Shown: positions 36,801-51,800 of the stretch, one piece after another
Position numbering within the stretch: the first letter of the stretch is position 1
Layout: each line of letters opens with the position of its first letter
Made by a program: the position numbers and the translations under genes
Assembly (NCBI RefSeq): GCF_905404315.1
Contig: NC_066278.1
Coordinates: 5,596,001 to 5,660,000 of the forward strand
Length of the DNA stretch: 64,000 nucleotides
Origin: Leptidea sinapis
Lineage: Eukaryota > Arthropoda > Insecta > Lepidoptera > Pieridae
Direction: 5' to 3'
The notes under the pieces: model-generated
Told to the model about the DNA's origin: nothing
What the model saw: only the letters and a program-made list of their open reading frames with translations
Databases searched by the model: none

Positions 36801-39800
36801 TGTTGGTTTATAATTAACAGGTGTTTTTATCCTAACCCATAAGGCATGAAAACTTATAGTGAAATACATAGTCAGTTCACGTTTTAATTTCTGTAACAAT
36901 TATAATATACTATACTATAATAAAAAAGATATACATCCCAAGCAAATTTCCCAAGCAAGCAAATGACTAAATGAAACAATGAATTGAGAAAAGTATTAAA
37001 TAGGAATAGAGTTTTGTGAACAAATACAATATATTTAGCTTATTACTTTAATTGTAATAAGGATTACTTATAGTATGCGCGTGCGCACACGGAACACCAG
37101 AGCAGTGGTGTCATGACGGCATGAGAGATCATAATTTCGTTTTAAAACAATAAATGACGGACCTGACTGTATAGGCATAACACAGTCGCTTTAAATAGGT
37201 CTGTGTAGTCCATATAGCTAACGATTGCATTATCATCCAAACAGACATTATATCTAAATGAGGGTGGGCACACCCACAGGTCACATATAATTTAACAAGC
37301 ATCTTTTCAAAATAGGCGTAATCCAGAGGCTGTCTGGCCGAGGACGAAACAGTCACTTATGTAATCCTGAAACCACTAACGAGCAAAACCCTTCGTGAAT
37401 ACAAGGTCCCTCCTGGAAGTCTATGCACACCTTAAAAGTGTTCGGAACCTTAGGAAGGAGCTGAGCTGTTAGAATGACTGGTCAACGCTGCACGCAAAAT
37501 GAACTCAACTTAGTGGTCCCACTCAAATTGCGGAAACAGGAGCCTTTTTACCTTACCTTTTTTATTTTGAAGAGGAGGAAAATACATTTAGTTTTGAAGA
37601 CCCGGAAACGGGGCACATATGTCGGGCTCGGGTGTAACACCTCCCCCGATTAAAATCCTCCTCTGTGCTGATAGCCCTATAGGCTTTCACAGCGAAGCGG
37701 CGGGGGCCTTGAAGGCCGAAAATGTAGCTCACAGGCGCAAGAAGGCTCGAACCTCGGACCACCTGTTCACTAGGCTGAATGGAGAGAAGATCACCAACAA
37801 AATGATATCACTGTCAGTCCAATGACCTCTACGTTGTTGTGTGTCCGCCCGCAGATTCCCGCGGTCGTCGGTGCCGGCCGTGTGCGCGCAGTGCGCCTGC
37901 GACTTCACGCCGGTGTGGCGCTGGGAGCGCGCGCCCGCCCGGCGCCAGGACCCCACGTTCTCGTGCAGCACGGCCAACAATGGCCGCCGCCTGTGCGAGC
38001 AGTGCGTCTCCGGCAACGTCAAGCGGGCGCTCAAGGTCGGTCAACTTGACTTATTATGGTTCGTACCGGGTCGTCTGCTTCCCTCAAATATGGGAACAAT
38101 GGCTGCTCCATGCGTTAACTCGTGAACGGGCGCTGCTTGTGGTGCCAGGTCGATCTGTTGTGATTAATAATTCATTGTATTCCTTGGATGCGATTACTAA
38201 TTACAATAATCACGACCATCATGTTCACGAAGCATCTTCACACGGACAATGAATTCGAGCTCTAAAGGTTGATGCATCCAATATACCATAATTTATATCT
38301 ATACAATTTATTCCTTATTATTTTTTATGACATATTTGATATTTAAAACGCTTTCAACTAACACAATTCATTTATTGGATGCATCACCTTACAAACAAAT
38401 TAGTTATGTACATCACAGCCATTGTAAAATACTAAATTTATTGGAAAGAGAGGCCGTTGAGTTGCAAATGTATGTTCTTCTCACGAGCTTTACTATTTCC
38501 GAACATTTGGTAGATTCAGTAATTTAAAAGAAATATTTATAGAGACGATTCAAAAGCCCTTAGTTTAAGCCTTATTGAAAGTTTATTTGACTTTGATTAA
38601 ATTTCTTTAGTGGGTACATCTTTATCCAGATCGATACTGATCATCTCCCTTGATTTTACTCCAGATCTTTCCCGTCGCTTCCGCTTCGTCAACGTTTTGC
38701 CTATAAAGTTTGTTATTTAACCTATATCCTTATAAAGCCACACTTAGATTAACTTATCCAAGTCTGGGGATCAGCAGCTAATACTAGTCTTAAAGTGTAC
38801 TACAAACAGCAGAATAAATTGATTAAAATATTATTTAACTATAATTTCTTAACATCACCAAAAAATATATATAAAAAACGAAATTAACGAATATAACTAA
38901 TACCTACGAATATTACATTTATATCATCATCCGAAAATTACATTCAAACATAACGTTTACAATAAATATCTTCAATTACAACGATTAAAAAGTTTCAACA
39001 ATGTAATTTTACACCCACTCTAACTAATTATAGAAATGAAATATAAGTTTTGAAAGTGCTGAATTGTATAATAAACTTCCTAAAAAAATAAATAATCGTT
39101 TAAAAAACTAAAAAACACGCTTTATATAAATTCAACTAAAAGTAGATTATAAATTTAAATTGAAAATAGTGTAAAAAAATATTATATATTTCATTATAAA
39201 AAAAGCGTGGGGTGCTTTTTAAGATATTATTAAAATAATAATTCTTCCACATCCCACGCTTTTTTTTTATAATGAAATATATAATATTTTTTTACACTAT
39301 TTTCTATTTTTTAGTTGAATTTTATATAAACCGTGTTCTTTAGTTTTTAAACTATTATTTATTTTTCATTTTTTAGTTAATTTTTTGAGATTGAATGAAG
39401 GGATTTTAATATTTGCAAATAAAAATGTTTTAGTTATATTGAAAGATCACTTAATTCAGCTAGCCCGAGGTCCCCGAACTAGCTCTTATAATAATTAGCT
39501 CAGTTAAATCACGCATTAATAATTTATAATGCAAATATAAATTCACCGCCATCTATTCGCTTCTAAACGAATTAGATACTTAATTTTGTGAAACTGTCTT
39601 GACATGACGCGCGTTTCCTTTGTAGTTTACAATAAATTACTAGATGGCGCTTATTAGTGATTTATTTATTTAAAAATTATATAAATTAAAAAAAAACATA
39701 TTTTGCAAATCGAAAAATTGAATAATTTTATCAAATTAGTGTAATGTCATCGGTCCTCGATAAATCTACGAAGTTTGAACGAAATCTAGCCGTTTAAAGT

Positions 39801-42800
39801 GGGTCAAAATCGCGCCCAAAGAAGTCTGTTACAAATATACAGGTGAAGCTAATAAATAGCTTGTAAAAATATTAAAAAATTCAAAAGTATACACAATTTT
39901 AAAAATTTTCTAAAGGCCTATTTAGGATAACACAAATATAAATAGAAATCTTTTGAAATTAATTCATTAAATAGATATAATGTTTTCTGTTGTCACATCT
40001 AGTAACTCGTTATTTATGGATCTATGAATTTTTTTTTGTAGTGAGTAGTGACTCAACCGTGGCTCGCGTCGACTGTCGACGTCGAACGTCCCGCGTCAGT
40101 TTGATTTTGATACGTTGTTGCTTTAAAACTACCCACTACTATCACTAATATACGATCTAATAATATAATAACTACCCAATAATATACGATCTATTACAAA
40201 TTTATATAAGTTATACTTACCTACTCAACCTATTTTTATTACTATGTATTTACTGTGCGCTTGAAGAACCCACATTTTATAACATATTATCCTGTAAGTT
40301 GCATTTAAATGCAATTAATGTCTTAAGCCAAAAAAAATTACTAACGGCGACCACACTCATTCGCCTTCTTTATACAACGCGAACAAGATGAGCATCCAAA
40401 TAAATAGTTTTTTTCTAGTTGACTCAAATGTATTTACTTTGATTCGGGTCTTGAGTGAAGGAGAGTGTGATAATGTCATGACGTCCCAGGCGGAGCACAC
40501 GGCGCGGCTGAAGACAGCGTTCGTGCGAGCGTTGCAGCAGGAGCAGGAGATCGAGCGGCGACTGGCCGCGCCCGAGGCCTCGCCTCCTCCGGCACCTGCG
40601 CCTGCGCCCGCGCCGCCGCCGGCGCACTCGCGCGCGCCGCAGGCACAGGTATGCATACACCATTCATTGTGTTATATTTTTTATCTACACCCATGCTTTA
40701 AATCCTCTATTAAAGATTCTGAAACAGTTAGCTTATTACCAACATTAAAACACCCAATGTTGTAATAACCATTACATCATCCAAACGAGTGTTGTAATGT
40801 TGTACTGAATTTCATAACAATACTAGTTATGTATCGGGCGTCGGGAATTAAGTTTTTAAAAAGCACTTATTTAACAATATTTAATGTAACTCACAGATAA
40901 ATTGGAACAAGACTGATTAAACAATATCATAATTAAACTAAAGAAATCTAAAAGACAATAGGTGCACAATCAGCACTACGTCGGAGTACGGGGTGCCAAC
41001 GTATGCAGGTTTAGCCGTGTTCGGCCTGCGTAACTCCTCCCTCCTTTAAGCTGACCCGGCAGCTTCCCACAGTGTCCTCACTGTATTGTACAGCTGTTTC
41101 CTTGGCTGCATACGAATTTCTCCAGCTAATGATCCTTGTGACTCCAACAGCAATCAGCAAGCCATATAGGATAAGGGTAGTCCACTTGGTGTTGCCATCA
41201 TGGTGGTCCAGTGTGGTTCCTCCATGACAGATATGTCTTGGGCTGTCTCCAGAAGGTGCTGCAGGTTTTCCAGTTTTATATTTTCCAATTTTATATGATA
41301 CTGTACTGGTGCACTCTTTTCAATATTTCTAAGCAATGGAACAACTTCATTAAATGTTATTTCTTTGCGGTTTGAGTTTAATGTTTTATTCAGTATCTCA
41401 ACTTGGCATTCTGTAAGGGTAAGTAGGAATGTACCCGAAGCCTTTTTATGTGTAGATTTTGCTCAACACTTGATGTGGATGACTGTTTCTTCTCTCAGGA
41501 CAATTATCCAAGTATTGTCCTTGATCCTCTGCATTATACTTTTATTAATCTGCACTTTCGCGCATGTACAGGTTGACGTGCGGTGTTGAATTCGCCATAT
41601 AATACAATCTTCCGATGCCCTCGTGGATGCTATGTTGGATATCGCGCAGAGCTGCGTGTTTCCGTTGATTGTTCTGCATTTGCCTTCCAGGTATTCGTAC
41701 TCATCGCTACCAAGTGCTAGGTATTTGGATTTTGGAATTATAGTTAGGTTTGACGAGTTAGGGATGGAGTGGATGAGGACATATATATTTGAGTCAATGG
41801 AGGGGATTTCTAAGATAAAAATTAAAGAATGTTCCGTACTATGTGATTTTACTTTTATAGATTTTTCCAACTCATGAATCTTATTTAAACTTTGCTACTG
41901 GCAAAAAATTTATGTTTTATATGAATTATTGAAATTTCATTTAAAAGGTTATATGGACTTATAATACAAGGGTGCATTAGTCCTTGATGGTAGCCACTAG
42001 CTAAATCTAATGTTGTAAAGTATTGGGCTCTTCCTAACCTATCAAGTATGTCATGTATGTTAGGCAAGGGATACTTATCTTCTACTATTCTTCTTCTTTA
42101 TTCTTTACCGGACGCATCTGGTTTCTTCGGTAGTATATGAGTTGGACACGACCAACGTGATATATGCTCTTTCTTATGATACCTTGTCGTAATAAGTTAT
42201 CAATTTGTTTCTTTGTTTCGTCCCGTTGTTTAGGAGCTTGTGTGTCTACATCTGGATTTACTTTTTTTTTTATACCGTCAAACAAGAAGCACTGTTATGT
42301 ATTTCGGTTTGAGGGGTGCCAGGGTAGCTAATAAAATTTCTGAGATACTGAGACTTAATATGTTTATCTGTTATACTAATTTATAATACAAAGAGTTATT
42401 TCTATTATATAGTTAAACATCGAATGCCAGACCGCTTCCTGTGATATAAGAGATATATAAATTATTTGTACGCCGAATGGTAACAAAAATTTTTTGCAAA
42501 TCTTGACCACTTGATCAATAAATAGCTTATAAATTAAAAAAGCATCACTGAGAATTTGAGGTTTTTTGGCAATCTGAAAGCTGAGTTATAGGAGGTTTTG
42601 TAAAATAGGTATATGGGCAACAATCTAGGTATATTAAAACAGCTGATTTGTGAAATGCGATTGTTTTTTTGTTGTACGATAATGATCGTACAAGCTTAGC
42701 AATATCAGAAGTCATATAGAAAGAAGGAAAATATCAATAAAACAACGGGAATCACTCAAATGACAAATCGCGTACGGTAGGTACAAACGATACTACGGAA

Positions 42801-45800
42801 CGAGTCATTTACAATAATTGACATTCTAGACAATCCTGTAGCTGTCACTGTCAGCACAGATTAAAAATACGAGAACGAGATTTAGAATCGACTTTTTTTT
42901 TGATCGATTACTTTATAGTATTAAGTTAATATTTTTTTTTTACTAACGACATTATGTTATGTTAATTATAATGTATTTTTAGGTACTTTTATTGAATCAA
43001 TTATCTGTTGCATTCACACAATCATCATTTACATTAATCGATTATAGTAATCGATGTCCCATTTTAATCGTCAATTTTAAGATGATGAAAATTTAATTTT
43101 AAGATTTCTCGTTTTCTAGATTGTGAATTAGGGTAATTTTCTATATTTTGAAATAACCATATCTCAAATTATTACATTTTGTCCCAGAAAGCCCCGTCTC
43201 CTTTACGCTTAGATTGTTTTTATCTGAAAAAAAATATGCGTCTAGATAGAGCTTCTTGCAGACAAACGATGAAAACAGACCAGTTTTACTAATACTTTAT
43301 TGTGCGTGACAAGCTAGGTTTTACAAATGTAAATTTCTCAAAATAGAAGTTAACTGTCGACTCAAATATTTTTCGACGTTTTCACAGCTGTCACAGTCTA
43401 TCTAGACGCATAAATAATCTAAGGTTTTTATTAGAGTGCACTACCAATGTATCCTACATGTCACTCCGCCGCCAGATGTCTGTCAGCCGCAGCAACAGTC
43501 GAGCGCCGGCGCCCCCCACCCCGCCTGCCCCGACGCCCCCGAAGCCCTCGCCGCAGCCCAACAGGTAGGCGGCAGATGGCTCTGCTCTCTGGTCAAACGC
43601 TATCCATAAAAACGGTGTACTACTTCCCTTGGTGGGACATGCAATACAGGATATATTATATTATAACGTTTTGTAAGAGCATATGGCGGCCATTTTGAAA
43701 TTTCCCATAATAACTCATCTATATATATAAAAATTGAATTGCTGTTCATTAGTCTCGCTAAGACTCAAGAGCGGCTGGACCGATTTGGCTTATTTTGGTC
43801 TTGAATTATTTGTGGAAGTCCATAAAAGGTTTAAAAGGTGAATAAATATGAAAGTGTTCGGAATTAAATAAAAACAATAATTTTGTTTTTTCCTTTGATG
43901 TGTCGCCCGTCGTTCGATATTTGTTTTGTATGGACATATTTTCTATGAGAGAATTTATTGACGCACGGTTTGACAGTTTTGCTGTAAAACAATTTCATTA
44001 CAACAACAGGGAGCATATTTTACGAAATAATTCTTGGTGTTATGAAATATTATTGACAAATTCATAAAAAACAGTATTTTATTTATTATATACAGAACAA
44101 CGTCTGTCAGGTCAACTAGTGACTTATATTTTTTTATGTTATAGTGGCCATAGTTATGCACAATCTGCTATTTCAACAATCTCACTATTGCGGTTGATGA
44201 CCTGAGTCTTCTGCGGGCGTACAGCGGAAGTTTAGGCCAAATTTGGTTATCCTCATGTTACGAAGCCCCTAAATTTTGTTGTGTTCTAAAATGTAAAAAT
44301 GTAATATGAGACCACAAATAATTAATTAATAATTATAATAAAATATTTCTATGGTTTGCGTTATTTTGAATTGCTCAGCTATATTTCTAAGTATTATTCA
44401 ATTATTTAAGTTTAATCAAGTGAAAAAAATATTTATTTGCGTTGAGCACATTACTCTGTGAAAATTTATTCAGACTGACCCGTCACTCGATATAACGTTA
44501 TTTTGTATAGTGATATCCTCCGATCCAATTTATTGAAATGGAAACTTCTTTCACCACAAAACTATTTTTTGTGTACTTAATCGGATCATTAAGCTGGTTT
44601 ACGACTGTATTATAGCGTTTATACTGACGCGTCATCTATTGTCGGAATACGATAGTTAAGGCTGGATTTATTGCTCCACGGACGGTGAGCGCTGACGTCT
44701 GTCAAACGTAGCTATAACTGTGAAAAATCGTAAAAAGTTTTTCAAGAATCCTGAACGGCACTACATTTTAATGGGTAGGGCGTATCAATTACCATCAGCT
44801 GAACGTCTCGCTCGTTTCGTCCCCTATTTTCATAAAAAAAATGTTCTCAATTGTACACGTCCAATAACGTATGGTGTCGTCCGCTCGGGTACGCGCTACT
44901 GTCGTCGGTCGACACTCACTACAGCCTCACTAATCGAAGCCGTGTTTCAGCCGCAGCTCGTCAGAGTCGGTCCGCAGCCACCACGCCGAGCGGTCGCGCG
45001 ACTCGGAGGTGCCCGCGAAGAAAGGTAAAGGTAATTTATCCGGTTCCATTTTATTTTGCTTTTTATTATTATTTGCAAGTCTTAACTTATATATAAGCCC
45101 GTCTATCTTCCAGAGAGATAAACAAAAATAACATGCCTAAATTTCTAATAAGAATGTCTTCTTTCTTCGCTTCTTCTAAAGGATGCAAGCCTTTACTTCA
45201 AGTTCAGTTATTTTTGTACGTTTCGCTAAATAGGCTTTATTAAGTATTTTTTGAATAATTTGAAGTCATATATATGGCAAACATATACTTTATAAATAAT
45301 ATTTATGTAACATCAGTTTGACATGTTTGTGCAAATAAAAACTGACTTTCCTAATTAAAGTTCTGAGAATCATCTACATAATTATTTACACTTTTTGTGT
45401 GTATAACCTGCTTATTGCATAAAAAAAATATTATTTCAGTATTGTAATCTCCCTTGATTGCAGGAGTACAAAAGAAGTAGTGGTTTGTTATGAGTCTGTT
45501 TTTCCACCCCCACCACGTGCGGGGTTGTGGCATCTATATTGTTGGACCTATTCTGCCCCCGTCATGTCCTTAAAGCATGTCCATCCTCTATTTTGTTCCC
45601 TTTTGTAAAATGTAGATAGTGTGGATGCATGCAACTTTAAACTGTGTATCACAAATTTATGTTAAACTAAAGAAACACTATGTTGTGAAGACAACTGTCG
45701 GCTGTATTAGCCGACAGTTCAGCTTCTTGCGAAGTGGACTGTATGAAAGAACTAGAAAACTAACCTGATGAAGCTGCGCCGCTGGTGCCACTTAATCCGG

Positions 45801-48800
45801 TCCTAGGTCGTAGTCCAACTGGTTTAAGCGGTTTTCCTCTTCTTCATAATTCGTTTCGCCGCGCGTTAATTTGCTAGTTACGAGCGGAACGGGTTCAAAT
45901 AAGCGGCAGTGGAGGCATCGGCGAAGGACTGGTTTGCTTGCGAGCCGGTGTCCTAGCAAATGACGCGATGCAGTGGAGCGGAAGAAGGAAAAGGATACAT
46001 AAATGGCGCCGTTAAGATGTGTCTTTTTTAAAGATGTAGTATTATTAAGGAGTTTATTGAGTTCTGCTATCAGAAACTTCATAATAAGTCACCCCGCGAT
46101 CATCCATAAATTTAAACGTGTTTGGAATTGATAGGCCAGTACAGTAGAACGGAAATTCGAAATAAGGGTGGCAATTCTCCTAGACCTCTGGTACTGCATA
46201 TATACATGGGCAGCTTTTCACTTAACGTCTGATGACTTGCTTGGACGTTGGCCCCATAATAATTAAAAAAAAAATGTGTCATATTATGGTTCCAAATATT
46301 CCTTTCATTTTTTTTTGCGGTAGTGTGTATGTATTTTTGTTACTTAATATATTTGTGCTATGAATCTTATTAAATCTATTGCGTTAAAACTATCTCTGTT
46401 TATTTATAAGAGTTTAAAACCTGAGCACTGATGAAGGATTTTGGGGTCGTAGCAACTCTAGAATCCGTCTTTGTTGGTCGTCTCATCAGTAGACTCCATA
46501 AACTCTTTCTTTCAAAGGGCAATGCGATTGCAAACAGATTCAAATGTGTAATGTACCCTTAGGTAATTTATACGTCTAGATAGAGCCTCTGGCTGCTAGA
46601 CAACCGATAAAAAATTCGTCGGGTTTATTACTTAAGTTTGCGTGACAAGCTACGTCTTAAGGCTGATTTACACGTATTAAGTTGCCAAGTCTTAACTAAA
46701 TTTCAAGCTTAATTTTAAGTAACCGTTTACACGTAAAAATACTAAATAACTAGTTAAACTCATTTATTCGCTCAAGATGGACGACCACAGAACAAATACA
46801 CCCCTACAATGATCAAATACTTTTTATTTTTGTTTCAACTTCTTTAACACCAAAATTTGCAATCGCCATGCCTGACGCTATAGCGGCAAGACGATGTTGT
46901 TTTGCTTGCTTATTTCTGTAATTTAAGCTTTTAAATATACCATAAACAATCGTCCTTTATGTATTCTTCAATGAACTTTATTGTCGTGTCTTCCGTCCCC
47001 TTCGACATTTTCGAAAGATTTTTATTTATAAATTTAGTAGGAACTACGTTGCAATCACTCCGCCAGCTTATGCTTTTCACTTAAATTTAACTAAATTTTG
47101 CCTGTCCAAACGTGTCAAGTGATTAGCCACGCCCACCAACTTAACCGAAAAATAGACAAAATTCTATTCTAACTTGTTTACTTGCAACTAAATTTTAACT
47201 TGCAACTTACTAAATTCACTGTTTACACTGTTAAGTCACTTAAAATTAAGTTAAAATTTAGTAAATTTTTAGTCAACTTGATACGTGTAAATCAGCCAAT
47301 ACATTAGCGATATTTATGTCAGTGTGCGTGTACTGCTCTTAATAGAGGTTAACTATCAACCTCATTTTTTTTCGACGTTTTCATTGCTGTCACTATCTAG
47401 TCGTATAAATTATCAAAGGTGTAACGAGACGAGAAAATTTAAAAAAAGTTTCAGGGCTCCAAAATGTTTTAATATGAACAAATTATATGCAAATTTTGGA
47501 TTCCCCATTCTAATCGCTGTCGTCTGTATTAGACAAAGATGATTTGTCAGAATAGTCCAAATTTGCTGTATTTATGACAATATAGCCCACTAACGGTCCG
47601 TTTGTTTACATTCTTTATCTCGTCTCGATGGCTTTAGTTCAGTTTTCACCATTACTTTAACTAGACCCCTATGTTTTATTTATTTAATTAGGTAATTAAT
47701 TAATATTTATTTGAGCAGTGATTAGTCTCCTTCTTTAACAGGGTCGTCTTCGAGCAGCACGAGCCAAGGAGGCAGTAACAGCAAGCAGCATCAGGTATGT
47801 TGAATGGTCAGGGTGGAAGTAAATCAAAATCAAATCAGGATCACTTTATTCTTGTAGCTCAAGAAAATGACACTTATAAATTTCAAAGGTTTTCTTTTCC
47901 TTTTATATTTACTGCAACTTTCGAAAAGGCTTTAATGAGAATAAGTGGCAACAAACTCATTGCCACTCTTTTCTTATTCACTAAAGTATCTCTCTAATTA
48001 CTCATCAAATAAAATAGAATTGCTATTATAAGTGTTAAATTAAGCTTGTTTTGTTATTAATATATTCTGGGGAGGCCATGAACCATCGTTCACAAATGGC
48101 TGGCTGTGGATGAATATTACACATTTTTTTAAATTTGTTCATTCTTTTGGGCGGCAACAAACATAAGTCAATTGCGAATCCCCACAGATTTCCTCTTTGG
48201 ACACTAAAATTGAAGGACACCTAGCAAAAATTGCCCTTAGTGAATCCAGCCTAGGCAGATTCTGCCAGTAGGCCTATAAAGATCCTAAACACATCCTACT
48301 ATATTGTGAGGCCATCGCCACAGTGAGGGCGGATGCTTTGAGGCCCTCATACTTAGGGACCTTCAAGGAAAGAGCATACTCCCACCTTAAAGGCAGCCAA
48401 CGCATCTCTTGCCACCTCTTGTTGCGGATGTCCATGAACGGTTGCCTTACCGCTCCCCATCCCGTGAGCCTCAGGCCCGTTTGCCTCCTCTTATATAAAA
48501 AAAACATAATGAGTATAGTCATCATTAGGGCGTGCGTCCGAGCACATGTAGGTTGCACAATTAATCTACAGATTTAAGGGCTACTTTCCACAAAATAATA
48601 ATATTAAAAATAATAATAATTGGTCGATAACGCTCGCGTGATTTCTCTGGTGCTTACATACCATCAGTTGAGACCTGTACGTTCGTTTGACCTGCTGTTC
48701 GATTAAAAACTTAATTATAATGTTAACAATCAAGTGAGCACTATTCTCGTCCGCTAAATGCTTACATAAATCAATCCAATATACGCAACAGTACAAATTC

Positions 48801-51800
48801 ACCGCAGTTTTGCGATAGAAATAGTTGTAGTGGTAGTACTGCCACGGATGAATACTGAGAATATACAGATAACGCGGGAATTGAACGCAGAGTTCAGGAA
48901 AGCGGTAGTGATGTGACTTAATTATAATTCATTACCATAATTACGAGTGTGTCGATAAATTTACACAATGCTAGTTTACCATTTTACACTCGGTTAAAAT
49001 CAAAAATGTTTAGTTACCTTTTTCATAATTTTAACCTAATAATTAAATCTTAAATTTTCTGTTCTCTTTTTTTTGTTCTTTCTTTCTTCAACACCCTAGT
49101 CGAAAACGTTTTTCGCCATTTCTCGTACTTAGCGATGTACAAAAACTCGTTTCTAGGCGTGCGTATAGCGGGGGGAGAGAGATCTTTACCTCCGGCCTTG
49201 ACTGCATTTAAGTAAGCGCTATCTATAGTTCATATACGAAACATCATCGTGATAATATAATTTAGCCTTAGTCATTAAACAGGGAAAATTATTTTCAGTT
49301 GGCAGCGGCCGCGGCTGCCCAGATGGCGTTTGAACAGCATAGTGCCGCCGCTATGCAGGCCTTGCAGCATCAGCTCTTGAGAGGTATAACATATATGGCC
49401 GTCATTGGACGGATAGATGCTAGATATTTATGTTCGTTTTCATACTATGTGATTTCAAGCTTTTTATCGGAGCTTGAACATAGTAGTGCTATTAATACAG
49501 GTACTTTCGATATTATTTTATTTTTATTTATAAACTAGCTGACCCGGCAAACGTTGTTTTGCCATATAAAGTATAATTCACGCGATAGTTTTATAAATAA
49601 TAGCCTATGTGTTATTCTGGTGTGTAAGCTATATTATTGTAAAGTTTCATCAATATCCATTCAGTAGTTTTTGCGTTAAAGAAGTTCAAGCATACATCCA
49701 GACATACAAACTTTCACATTTATAATATTAAAAGGATATTTGGGATACTTACAACTAGCTTACAATTATAACTTATGAAATAATTAAAACTAATGAAGGC
49801 TACTTAAAAGTTTCCTCATTTATGTAAAACTATTGATATGATTTAATTTAACGCTTTAAAACTTTCTTAACTACAATTATTTACACTCGAATTACTTATT
49901 AGATAAGGTTATTTTTATTTTGGTGCTAGATGTAGAAAATAAATCTAGATCTATGTCATTTAACAAGTTGTCATAACTTCTGCAGGATCTAGTAATGAAG
50001 CTATTTGCACGATAGTTACACCTCGCCATCGAAGTATGTAAATGGCTAGGATTGCGTATGGGAAAGGCATCCACTACTAGTCCAAGCATTATATAATTTA
50101 TTTTGAACACATATTCGACGGCTTGAAGAGAAGCCATTGGAATTATAAAACCAAGCGTTTTAATAAGGAGGATTGTTTTAGAGTAGCACATGCATGGTAT
50201 CTAGTCACAAATAGAGTGAAAAGATAGATACACTAAGTGTATCAAAAGCTAAACCAATCAGAAGTCGAGAGGACTGATTGTCAATTGTTTCAAGATTCGC
50301 AGTCGCATTCACAGTTCTGCCTTGACTACGATGCATGCAATATTGGATCCAAATATCGGCTACAAATAAATAATATAAGATTATGAGTTTTTGTAACTAT
50401 TTTTCAAAAAAAATATTCTTCTAAAATTTGATTATAATATAATAATGTGTTAGTAAAGCCCACAATAATTTTAAATAACGTACATAGTTACCATTAATCG
50501 AGTTGTTATTTGTAAACATATTTCACATGGTGGAATTTAAACAGTTTGCAAAATGTAATGAATTGTCTACCTTGCTTGCTCTTTTACTTACGTAGTATTT
50601 TTTTTTTGACAAGAGACGAACAGGGCGTTCAGCTGACGGTAATTCATACGCCCTGCCCGCCATGGATATGGTAAAAGAACCTGTAACTATGTATTACATA
50701 GGATATTAAATACATTACCTAATGATCTAATAGATATAATATCTGCAAAAGAAAAATTCTAATAAAATACTACCAGAAGCTAATAACCAGGAATACCTTT
50801 GATGTATATTTTTAATATTACTACTATATGTTATGTTAACTTACCGCTCGCACATAAACCTAAGAGGTTTTGCGAGTATGTCTTTATTATTATATATATT
50901 AAGATAATTTTGTTAATTGAATAAATAAAATAAATATTACAATGCAATGCCGCTCAGCATTCTTAAGATACCTAAAAACTCTGAGCGGCACTACAATTGC
51001 GCTCGTCAGCTTGAGACATAAGCATAAGCGCAGTCTCGTTTGCCCAGTGATGTAAGTTTGCCAAATGTAACAATTTATGACCAGTTAAAAAAAATGCTGT
51101 GTTTGTAGGACTGAGCGGCGCGGGTGGTAGCGGGGGGATGACGGGCGCAGCAGCGGCGGCGGCCATGATGCAGTTCTCCCCTCTGCTGTACACGTACCAG
51201 CTCGCGATGGCACAGGCCAGCGCGCTAGGTAAGCGTTGTACGTATTCCATCACCACATTTACTACGGCATGCTAGCATACCATTGTATACTGTATACGCA
51301 ATGCAATGGTTCACTTTATTTTTTTCTTTTATTGTTCAAAACAAAGCATACAATAAAATTTCTACATCTAAATACAACGAAAACTCTTAAAGGGTTTATC
51401 TGGGTAAGTTGATTATTATACTACATTAACACTTTGACTTACTTCTAACAAAGGACCTTGCGATTGCGCAATACTATAATAGCATACCATTCTCCACCTC
51501 ATTGACAACGCGCTCAAAGTGAAAGTCAGGCCATGGAGGGCCAAGACTCAATGCCAATCTAGTAAATATAATATGTTCCACGAAGAACACGTTAGAATTT
51601 GGATTGTCATACAAGGTTTCTGCCCACATGTATGTACGTAATAAATGCAGAAACGCGATGTCGAATAATTGTCCAGTGCCGGGAGAAAGTTGTGTCTTCT
51701 ATCGAGTCCTCTCTTGAGATGGTCACAGAAATGGGGTAAATTGTACACTTTGTCCAATTTAACCCCCATAAGACTCACGCGTTTAACACTTAAAAAACCC

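Noticed and set aside
37829..38252. Several plus and minus frames around the zinc-finger exon
   Set aside because: GC-rich shadows; only the frame with CAQC...CEQC joins exons 11 and 13.
40357..40694. Minus-strand Arg/Ala-rich frames
   Set aside because: Shadows of GC-rich p66 exon 13.
43447..43698. 83-codon plus frame with Arg/Pro-rich sequence
   Set aside because: Wrong frame of p66 exon 14 running into the intron; the phase does not match exons 13 and 15.
44720..45028. 102-codon plus frame including PQLVRVGPQPPRR
   Set aside because: Joins a repeat tail to the wrong frame of exon 15. The Ser/Arg frame fits the phases on both sides.
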